A stretch of DNA of 8,289 nucleotides from assembly GCA_002299005.1 (NCBI GenBank), contig DBMZ01000174.1, forward strand, positions 12,341 through 20,629, read 5' to 3'. Origin of the DNA: Alphaproteobacteria bacterium UBA685 (GTDB lineage Bacteria; Pseudomonadota; Alphaproteobacteria; Puniceispirillales; Puniceispirillaceae). The position numbers and the translations under genes were made by a program. This document shows, in pieces, positions 1-8,289 of the stretch; the first letter of the stretch is position 1, and each line of letters begins with the position of its first letter. The notes beneath the pieces were generated by a model. The model made no database searches. It worked only from the letters and a program-made list of their open reading frames with translations, and had not been told where the DNA came from.

Positions 1-6
1 GGTATG

Positions 7-36
7 GCCTATTATAGGATTGCCTATTACAGGATA
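7..36. repeat. 15-bp imperfect tandem repeat at the 3' end of the transaldolase gene
   Basis: Two adjacent 15-bp units, 7-21 and 22-36, match at 13 of 15 positions. The first contains the small inverted repeat CCTA-TTA-TAGG. The second unit overlaps the last codons and the TAA stop (27-29) of the minus-strand aldolase gene, so one copy is coding and the other lies in its 3' UTR. Read on the minus strand, the stop is followed at once by an in-frame TAG. There are only two units and the window edge is six bases away, so more copies may lie outside. A local duplication is the simplest explanation; no function can be assigned. Confidence 0.6.
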
Positions 37-680
37 GATTGCCCTGTCTTTTCCCAATCAGCCAAAAAGGCCTTAAGGCCGCTATCTGTTAGCGGGTGAT
101 GATACATCTTGTCCAAAATTGACGGCGGCAATGTCACAACATCCGCGCCCATCAAGGCCGCATCAACCACATGTTGCGGGCCTCTTGCTGAGGCGACAAG
201 CACTTCTGTATCGAAATCATAATTATCATAGAGTGTGCAAATCTCTTGGATAAGGTTCATGCCATCTTGGCCCAAATCATCCAAGCGACCCACGAAAGGT
301 GAGATGAAAGACGCGCCTGCTTTGGCGGCAAGCAATGCTTGTGCGGCTGAGAAGCACAAGGTCACATTCACCATGATGCCTTGGTCTGATAATGTCTTAC
401 AGACTTTGAGACCATCCACCGTTAGCGGCACTTTTACGGCAACATTATCTGCCAAATCAGCAAGCTTTAGGCCTTCTTTTAGCATGGTGTCATAATCAGT
501 GGCTGTGACTTCGGCGCTTACAGGGCCTGTGACTTCGGCGCAAATCTCTTTGATGGTCGCCAGAATGTCAGAGCTTGATTTCGCGATGAGTGACGGGTTT
601 GTTGTTACCCCATCAACCATGCCAGTTGGCGCAAGGCGCTTAATTTCGGAAATGTCAGCTGTATCGAGGAAAATTTTCAT
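27..680 (-). CDS. tal: Small transaldolase (TalC/FSA family, transaldolase-type active site)
   Basis: A 217-residue class I aldolase, the usual length for the small transaldolase / fructose-6-phosphate aldolase family of cytoplasmic TIM-barrel enzymes. Visible landmarks are LDTAD with Asp6, VTTNPS at 25-30, the Schiff-base lysine Lys83 in VAVKVPLT, Thr107, Arg132 and Ser164. Two positions separate the activities in this family: by hand alignment with E. coli FSA, Gln59 is Glu57 here and Tyr131 is Phe129 here. Both are the transaldolase state, so the predicted reaction is dihydroxyacetone transfer between sugar phosphates in the non-oxidative pentose phosphate pathway, not aldol cleavage of fructose-6-phosphate. 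Automatic annotation may well call it fsa. The ATG at 680 is preceded by an AAAGG ribosome-binding site (revcomp of 690-694) with a 9-nt spacer. It is divergent from priA, and its stop is doubled (TAA TAG). Family is certain; activity is inferred. Confidence 0.95.
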   Translation of the reverse strand: MKIFLDTADISEIKRLAPTGMVDGVTTNPSLIAKSSSDILATIKEICAEVTGPVSAEVTATDYDTMLKEGLKLADLADNVAVKVPLTVDGLKVCKTLSDQGIMVNVTLCFSAAQALLAAKAGASFISPFVGRLDDLGQDGMNLIQEICTLYDNYDFDTEVLVASARGPQHVVDAALMGADVVTLPPSILDKMYHHPLTDSGLKAFLADWEKTGQSIL

Positions 681-736
681 AATCTATTGCCTTTGATGCT
701 TGCGCCCATTGATGTTTGGCGATGAGCGACCCATTA

Positions 737-765
737 TTGATGGTCTTAGCGGTTGAATTTATTAT
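737..765 (+). promoter_or_regulatory. Candidate promoter for priA
   Basis: TTGATG at 737-742 (4 of 6 to the -35 consensus) is followed by a 17-bp spacer and TATTAT at 760-765 (5 of 6 to the -10 consensus). Transcription would start near 772, about 30 nt upstream of the ATG at 803. The element sits in the 122-bp gap between two divergent genes, where promoters in both directions are expected. No operator or known regulator site was recognised nearby. Confidence 0.5.
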
Positions 766-790
766 ATCAGAGGCTGGTATTTTGCTGTAA
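761..790 (-). promoter_or_regulatory. Candidate promoter for the transaldolase gene
   Basis: On the minus strand, 766-761 reads TATAAT, a perfect sigma70-type -10 box. The best -35 candidate at a normal distance is TTACAG (790-785, 18-bp spacer), which is weak. This would give a leader of about 70 nt before the ATG at 680. The -10 box lies on the same bases as the plus-strand -10 proposed for priA. Inferred from consensus matching only. Confidence 0.4.
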
Positions 791-802
791 CCTGCCCCCC
801 AT

Positions 803-3154
803 ATGCTCGCTCAAAAATACGTTTCCTTAGGCAGCAAGGCAAGCCCAATCATCATGCAAGACAATAAGTCAGCCCCGAAATCAGAAAAACCAGCCACTGG
901 CGCGCAGAATTCACAACGCCTTGGGGCAGATATATCTGAAATTGTGCAGGTCGCTGTGCCTTTGCCCGTTCGGCAAAAGGGCGCGCTTTGTTATGATTAT
1001 GGGGTGCCAAAGGGGCTAAAGGTGACGGTTGGCACGATTGTTGAGGTGCCACTTGGCAAGCGGCATGTTTGGGGGCTGGTGCTGGCAGATGCGCCGTCTG
1101 GTGAGGTGCGCCTCGACAGGCTAAAGATGATTGCCTCTATCGCGGATTTACCGCCTCTTTCAGCCACGCATTTACAGTTTTTATCGCTGGTCTCTGATTG
1201 GACGATGGCACCTTTTGGGATGGTGATGCGGATGATGCTATCGACCCCCAAAGCGCATTTACCGCCGCCAACACGCGTGATTTATACCTATCCTGAGGCG
1301 ATTCCCTCAACCGCTAACATCACGCCGAAAAGAGCGCGGGTGCTGGAATTTGTCCAAGAAGGCCATGCGATGGGCGGCCAAGATTTGGCGCGTCATACAG
1401 GCGTGTCTCCTGCGGTGATAAAGACGATGGCAGAGACAGGCCTGCTGAGGCGCCAAGAGATCGCCGCAGATGAGGGGCTGGCCTATTCTGATAAGGGCCC
1501 TGATGAGCGTGGTTTTGCGCTGGTTGATCTCTCAGATGAACAGCAACAAGCCGCCGATGAGATGGGCCGCTTTTTGGATAGGGGCTATTCAGCGCATCTG
1601 TTGGATGGTGTCACAGGCTCTGGCAAGACAGAGGTCTATTTTGCGCTGGTAGCGAAAATGATGGCGGCGCGTAAACAAGTGCTGATTCTGTTGCCAGAGA
1701 TTGCGCTGACAGCCGCATGGCAAGCGCGTTTCGAAGCGCGGTTTGGCCTCAAGCCGCTTATCTGGCATAGCTCTGTTTCCGCCAGCAGGCGGCGGGCGCT
1801 ATGGCGTGCTTGCTTGATGGGTGAGCCTGTGATTGTGGTCGGCGCACGCTCCGCCCTGTTCCTGCCATTTAGCAACCTTGCTTTGATCATCGTTGATGAA
1901 GAGCATGAAAATTCCTTTAAGCAAGAAGATATGGTGATCTATCAAGCGCGTGATATGGCGGTGATGCGGGGCCATATTGAAAAAATACCTGTGGTGATGG
2001 CAACCGCGACCCCGTCTCTTGAAACATGGGTGAATGCTGGCCAAGGGGCGCGCCAAGATACAGGCGATGGTGCGCGCTATCATCATTGGCGTCTGACGGC
2101 GCGCGCTGGGGCGGCCACGATGCCTGCGATTAAGATGATTGATTTGAAAAAAGACAGGCCACCTGCGGGGCGCTGGTTATCGGCTGAATTGGCAGAGGCG
2201 ATAAAGACTTGCCTCGCAGATGGTAAGCAAGCCTTGCTGTTCCTAAATCGCCGCGGCTATGCGCCCTTGTCGATTTGTGAGGCGTGCGGCACCAAAGCCA
2301 AATGCACATCATGCGATTCGTGGCTTGTCACACACCGCTTGAGCGGCTCGCGCCAATGTCATCATTGCGGCTTCCGCCAGCCTTTGCGCAATCAATGCGA
2401 TGAATGTGGCACGCAAGATCAAATGCGCGCTTATGGGCCGGGGGTTGAGCGTGTCGCAGAAGAGGTGGGCCAGCTTTTTGAAGAGGCGCGTATTTGCATC
2501 TTATCATCTGATACCGCCGCCAATCCTGCGGTCGCACAAGAGATGATTCGCTCTATTACCGATGGCGAGGTTGATATTGTCATCGGCACACAAATGGCGG
2601 CCAAGGGGCATCATTTTCCGCAATTAACGCTGGTCGGGATTGTGGATGCTGATTTTGGTTTGGCAGGCGGTGATTTGCGCGCGGCTGAACGCACCTATCA
2701 GATGCTATCACAAGCCTCTGGCAGGGCAGGGCGCGGGGCCGATGAAGGTGTTGCTTATTTGCAAAGCTATGAGCCAGATAATGCGGTTTTCAAGGCGCTA
2801 TCTTCAGGAGACCGTGATGCGTTTCTTGATCTTGAGACAGATATGCGCCAAGCGGCAATGATGCCGCCTTTTGGCAGGCTAGCGGCGGTGATTCTCTCTG
2901 GTGAAAATGAGGCAGATGTTGAGGCACAAGCAAAGCGCCTTGGCGGATTGCGGCCCAATTACCGTGATGTGTCTATCTTTGGGCCAACGCCGGCGCCGAT
3001 TGCGCGTATCAGGGGGCGGTATCGCATGCGGTTTTTGGTGCGGGCACCGCGCGCGGTTCATTTGCAAGAGATTTTGTCACAATGGCTTGATGATGTACGA
3101 ATCCCTAGTCAAATCTATCTGCAAATTGATATTGATCCCTATAGTTTCATGTAA
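803..3154 (+). CDS. priA: Primosomal replication-restart helicase PriA
   Basis: A 3'-to-5' superfamily 2 DNA helicase that recognises stalled forks and D-loops and starts reloading of the replicative helicase. Domains in order: N-terminal 3'-end DNA-binding domain from about residue 46 (VQVAVPLPV), a winged-helix region around 175-225, Walker A GVTGSGKT at 269-276, DEEH Walker B at 365-368, TATPS at 401-405, a zinc-binding insert with all eight cysteines (492, 495, 501, 504, 519, 522, 532, 535), GTQMAAKGHHFP near 595-606, QASGRAGR at 637-644 and the C-terminal domain to 783. Nothing essential is missing. The first 45 or so residues lie outside the fold and are low in complexity. An ATG at 854 would shorten the protein by 17 residues. 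Neither start has a good Shine-Dalgarno, so the start is unresolved. Arginine codons are mixed CGC/CGG/CGT, unlike the CGT-rich atp genes downstream. Confidence 0.97.
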   Translation: MLAQKYVSLGSKASPIIMQDNKSAPKSEKPATGAQNSQRLGADISEIVQVAVPLPVRQKGALCYDYGVPKGLKVTVGTIVEVPLGKRHVWGLVLADAPSGEVRLDRLKMIASIADLPPLSATHLQFLSLVSDWTMAPFGMVMRMMLSTPKAHLPPPTRVIYTYPEAIPSTANITPKRARVLEFVQEGHAMGGQDLARHTGVSPAVIKTMAETGLLRRQEIAADEGLAYSDKGPDERGFALVDLSDEQQQAADEMGRFLDRGYSAHLLDGVTGSGKTEVYFALVAKMMAARKQVLILLPEIALTAAWQARFEARFGLKPLIWHSSVSASRRRALWRACLMGEPVIVVGARSALFLPFSNLALIIVDEEHENSFKQEDMVIYQARDMAVMRGHIEKIPVVMATATPSLETWVNAGQGARQDTGDGARYHHWRLTARAGAATMPAIKMIDLKKDRPPAGRWLSAELAEAIKTCLADGKQALLFLNRRGYAPLSICEACGTKAKCTSCDSWLVTHRLSGSRQCHHCGFRQPLRNQCDECGTQDQMRAYGPGVERVAEEVGQLFEEARICILSSDTAANPAVAQEMIRSITDGEVDIVIGTQMAAKGHHFPQLTLVGIVDADFGLAGGDLRAAERTYQMLSQASGRAGRGADEGVAYLQSYEPDNAVFKALSSGDRDAFLDLETDMRQAAMMPPFGRLAAVILSGENEADVEAQAKRLGGLRPNYRDVSIFGPTPAPIARIRGRYRMRFLVRAPRAVHLQEILSQWLDDVRIPSQIYLQIDIDPYSFM

Positions 3155-3161
3155 ATTCGCA

Positions 3162-3267
3162 AAAAGCGGCGCATGCGGCACTTTGGACGCGCCTTCTTAC
3201 TTGCCTTTCTGGCAGGGGTGTGATACTTCCCACATGCAAAATGAGGGACTTATGATGTGCCGCTTTT
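3162..3267. other. Structured spacer element: 13-bp long-range stem
   Basis: AAAAGCGGCGCAT at 3162-3174 can pair over all 13 positions with 3255-3267 (12 Watson-Crick pairs plus one G-U if transcribed), closing an 80-nt interior. The interior holds a smaller hairpin, CTTGCC (3200-3205), loop TTTCT, GGCAGG (3211-3216), with one G-U pair. The element starts 7 bp after the priA stop. It could be a 3' UTR fold of priA, a leader or small RNA of the atp operon, or a protein-binding inverted repeat. The loop is too long for a classical intrinsic terminator. No known RNA family was recognised. Confidence 0.45.
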
Positions 3268-3292
3268 CTGACCGGCCTTGCCGGTGTGATAC
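3217..3292. repeat. 10-bp direct repeat GGTGTGATAC, two copies
   Basis: Identical copies of GGTGTGATAC lie at 3217-3226 and 3283-3292, 66 bp apart start to start, in the priA-atpH spacer. The second copy begins inside the 3' arm of a GC-rich hairpin. The pair could be a repeated regulator site upstream of the atp promoter, or chance. TGTGATAC also resembles an extended -10 element, but no convincing -35 sits at the right distance for either copy. Confidence 0.4.
3271..3285. other. GC-rich hairpin without a T-tract
   Basis: ACCGGC (3271-3276), loop CTT, GCCGGT (3280-3285) make a perfect 6-bp stem. No run of T follows on either strand, so it does not look like an intrinsic terminator by itself. 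It lies 3 bp after the long-range stem and may be part of the same structured RNA or a protein-binding palindrome. Confidence 0.5.
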
Positions 3293-3300
3293 AGCTGACA

Positions 3301-3330
3301 ATGATAAGCGCTCCGTTTTTGAGATATAAG
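3301..3330 (+). promoter_or_regulatory. Candidate promoter for the atpHAGDC operon
   Basis: ATGATA at 3301-3306 (4 of 6 to -35) and TATAAG at 3325-3330 (5 of 6 to -10) are separated by 18 bp. Transcription would begin near 3337, about 75 nt before the proposed GTG of atpH. A better -35 match, CTGACA at 3295-3300, lies just upstream, but its distance to TATAAG is 24 bp, too long for a standard promoter. A promoter is expected in this spacer because the atp genes run as a block unrelated to priA. Consensus match only. Confidence 0.4.
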
Positions 3331-3348
3331 CTGCGGTAAAGCTTTTTT
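3328..3348 (+). terminator. Weak hairpin plus T-run (possible terminator for priA)
   Basis: AAGCT (3328-3332) and AGCTT (3340-3344) can form a 5-bp stem with a 7-nt loop, and the T-run continues to 3348. The layout is that of a rho-independent terminator, but the stem is short and poor in GC, so real activity is doubtful. It overlaps the -10 box proposed for the atp operon, so it could act only on readthrough transcripts from priA. Confidence 0.2.
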
Positions 3349-3350
3349 GA

Positions 3351-3368
3351 GAGATGGTATTTCATCTC
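3351..3368 (+). other. Hairpin in the atp leader
   Basis: GAGATG (3351-3356) pairs perfectly with CATCTC (3363-3368) around a 6-nt loop. A competing 4-bp hairpin, TCGC-ATA-GCGA (3367-3377), overlaps its 3' arm by two bases. Both lie in the predicted atpH leader, 20-30 nt upstream of the ribosome-binding site. They could affect mRNA stability; no regulatory role is shown. Confidence 0.35.
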
Positions 3369-3397
3369 GCATAGCGAAGCTGGACGCAACCTTGCAA

Positions 3398-3403
3398 TGA
3401 GGG
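3398..3403 (+). promoter_or_regulatory. Ribosome-binding site that decides the atpH start
   Basis: TGAGGG at 3398-3403 directly abuts the ATG at 3404, leaving no spacer, but stands 9 nt before the in-frame GTG at 3413. The normal spacing to GTG makes that codon the likelier start. Confidence 0.65.
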
Positions 3404-3412
3404 ATGGTACAA

Positions 3413-5502
<2,090 letters not shown>

Positions 5503-5547
5503 AGCTTTTGGTGAACGTAGCAATCAGATAGGGCTGGAGACAACTCG

Positions 5548-6429
5548 ATGCCAAATTTGAAGGATCTAAAGACGCGTATTGATAGCGTCAAATCCACGCA
5601 GAAAATCACATCTGCCATGAAGCTCGTCGCGGCCGCAAAGCTGCGTCGTGCAGAAGAGGTCGCGCAAGCCTCACGTCCTTATTCAACAAGAATGAATGAC
5701 GTCATAGGCTCGCTCGCCTCTAAGGCTGATGCGTCATCTGCCCCAGCCTTATTGGTTGGTCGCCCAGATGCCAAAACACATTTGCTTGTCATTATCTCAT
5801 CGGATAAGGGTCTTTGTGGTGGCTTTAACGCCTTTATCACAAGAGCTGCACGCAAGATTATCGCTGAAAAAGAAGCCGCTGGCGAAAAGATTATGGTCTA
5901 TGTTGTAGGCCGTAAGTCAGGGGATGCTTTGGGCGGGGAAATCGCTGATAAGACATTCGCACGTGTTGAAGGCATTCAAGGCAAAGCCGTCTTTGGCGAT
6001 GCTGAAGATATTGCTAGCAAGATTATTGAAGGCTTTGAGGCTGGCACCTTTGATGGTGTCTCAATGCTGTTCAATAAATTTGTCAACGTCATCAAGCAAG
6101 ATGTCACGCACACATCACTCATCCCTGCCGAGGTTGGCGCGGTTGACGAAGATGAGGCGCCAACAGGCTTGCAGGCATCATATGAATATGAGCCAGATGA
6201 AGAAGAGATTTTGAAAGCTTTATTGCCACGCAATCTAGCCACACAGCTCTTCAGTGCTTTGCTTGAATCTTCTGCCTCTGAATTGGCGGCAAGAATGACA
6301 GCGATGGATAATGCAACACGTAATGCGGGTGATATGATTGACCGCCTTACACTTGTCTATAACAGAACCCGTCAGGCGAACATCACCAAGGAATTGATTG
6401 AAATCATTTCTGGTGCTGAAGCGCTCTAA
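5548..6429 (+). CDS. atpG: ATP synthase F1 gamma subunit
   Basis: Gamma is the central rotor shaft; its turning inside alpha3beta3 couples proton flow through F0 to ATP synthesis. The product is 293 residues, the usual bacterial length. The N-terminal coiled-coil helix starts PNLKDLKTRIDSVKSTQKIT. The conserved SSDKGLCGGFN is at 84-94 in the Rossmann-like domain. The C-terminal helix carries the family signature ITKELIEIISGAEAL (279-293), which ends the protein. An acidic stretch at about 198-220, rich in D and E, precedes the last helix; I see no cysteine pair there of the chloroplast redox-switch type. The start ATG has GGAG at 5536-5539 with an 8-nt spacer. The gene follows atpA by 45 bp and precedes atpD by 40 bp. 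Confidence 0.98.
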   Translation: MPNLKDLKTRIDSVKSTQKITSAMKLVAAAKLRRAEEVAQASRPYSTRMNDVIGSLASKADASSAPALLVGRPDAKTHLLVIISSDKGLCGGFNAFITRAARKIIAEKEAAGEKIMVYVVGRKSGDALGGEIADKTFARVEGIQGKAVFGDAEDIASKIIEGFEAGTFDGVSMLFNKFVNVIKQDVTHTSLIPAEVGAVDEDEAPTGLQASYEYEPDEEEILKALLPRNLATQLFSALLESSASELAARMTAMDNATRNAGDMIDRLTLVYNRTRQANITKELIEIISGAEAL

Positions 6430-6439
6430 CGTAACGTAA

Positions 6440-7891
<1,452 letters not shown>

Positions 7892-7923
7892 TAATAGGCA
7901 CTCTTCAATAGGAGTATTTAGCT

Positions 7924-8280
7924 ATGGCTGAAACAACACAATTTGAACTTGTAACACCTGCCAGAGTGATGGTCTCTCAAGCTGTTGAGATGGTCACGGC
8001 ACCGGGGTCTGAAGGTCAATTTGGTGTGCTTGCACGTCACGCGCCTGTGATTGCCAATTTGCAAATGGGCCGTGTCGATGTGTATGAAAATGGCCAAATC
8101 ACATCAAGCTTTATGATCGATGGTGGTCTAGCCGATGTGACAGGCGAGAAAGTGGTTATCTTGGCACAGCGTGCAGAAGATTTAAACAAGGTCTCTGCCG
8201 ATGAGCTAAAAGAGCGCGCTAAGTCAGCCTCTGATGCGGATGCCGCTTTCCTTACCGCTGTTGCTGAGGCAGTTGCGTAA
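7924..8280 (+). CDS. atpC: ATP synthase F1 epsilon subunit (short form)
   Basis: Epsilon binds gamma at the foot of the rotor and contacts the c-ring. The N-terminal beta-sandwich is complete (about 1-85), with the conserved stretch GQFGVLARHAPVIANL at 31-46. The C-terminal part (about 86-118) holds two short predicted helices. At 118 residues it is about 20 shorter than the 139-residue E. coli subunit, and the loss is all in the C-terminal helical hairpin that in E. coli can extend into F1 and inhibit ATP hydrolysis. Inference: this subunit probably brakes hydrolysis poorly, fitting alphaproteobacteria, where the separate zeta inhibitor protein does this job. The stop at 8278-8280 is intact, so the gene is not cut by the window end. 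The ribosome-binding site AGGAG (7910-7914) has a 9-nt spacer. It is the last F1 gene; no terminator is visible in the nine remaining bases. Confidence 0.96.
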   Translation: MAETTQFELVTPARVMVSQAVEMVTAPGSEGQFGVLARHAPVIANLQMGRVDVYENGQITSSFMIDGGLADVTGEKVVILAQRAEDLNKVSADELKERAKSASDADAAFLTAVAEAVA

Positions 8281-8289
8281 CGATAGCCA

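Noticed and set aside
235..696. Two plus-strand frames opposite the transaldolase gene
   Set aside because: Both are antisense to a well-conserved enzyme and show no family features or ribosome-binding sites.
3162..3267. A miniature transposon (MITE) with 13-bp terminal inverted repeats
   Set aside because: The ends pair well and the length (106 bp) is suitable, but there is no target-site duplication at the flanks and no second copy in the window. A structural element is simpler; a genome-wide copy search would settle it.
3271..3285. Intrinsic terminator for priA
   Set aside because: The GC-rich hairpin is not followed by a T-run on either strand.
2901..3329. Plus-strand 142-codon frame from the priA 3' end into the spacer
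   Set aside because: It begins deep inside priA in another frame, has an odd composition rich in Cys, Arg and Ser, and no translation signals.
3147..3389. Minus-strand 80-codon frame filling the priA-atpH spacer
   Set aside because: No ribosome-binding site or recognisable domain was seen, and the frame runs through the hairpins and into the priA stop. A chance open frame is more likely than a gene.

Overview
This window looks like ordinary core chromosome of an alphaproteobacterium. The evidence is an F1-only ATP synthase cluster (delta-alpha-gamma-beta-epsilon, with no F0 genes attached), preceded by priA and a divergent small transaldolase. Alphaproteobacteria usually keep the F0 genes (a, c, b, b') in a separate operon. 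The alpha subunit start (MDIRAAEIS) and the short epsilon subunit also fit that class. Base composition is about half GC by eye. Together with the layout this would suit a marine lineage such as SAR116/Puniceispirillum, but that placement is a guess.

Layout from left to right. Positions 7-36 hold a short imperfect tandem repeat that overlaps the 3' end of the first gene. Positions 27-680 (minus strand) encode a 217-residue class I aldolase of the small transaldolase / fructose-6-phosphate aldolase family; its active-site residues point to transaldolase. Positions 681-802 form a divergent promoter region in which the -10 boxes of both directions appear to overlap. Positions 803-3154 encode PriA, the replication-restart helicase, with every expected motif. 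Positions 3155-3412 are an unusually structured spacer: a 13-bp long-range stem, several smaller hairpins, a 10-bp direct repeat and a candidate promoter for the ATP synthase operon. Positions 3413-8280 are atpH, atpA, atpG, atpD and atpC, co-oriented and closely spaced (1-bp overlap, then gaps of 45, 40 and 32 bp), each with a recognisable Shine-Dalgarno sequence.

The five atp products assemble the F1 sector. Alpha and beta form the nucleotide-binding hexamer, gamma the rotor shaft, epsilon the foot of the rotor, and delta the peripheral link to the F0 stator, which must be encoded elsewhere. The transaldolase (pentose phosphate pathway) and PriA (fork restart) are functionally unrelated to F1; their adjacency is conserved gene order rather than one pathway.

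I found no mobile element, CRISPR array, tRNA, rRNA or defence system, and no evidence of a new multi-gene system. The points most worth checking are the structured spacer before atpH, the GTG start of atpH, the shared divergent promoter, the transaldolase-type residues in a gene likely to be labelled fsa, and the shortened epsilon subunit.
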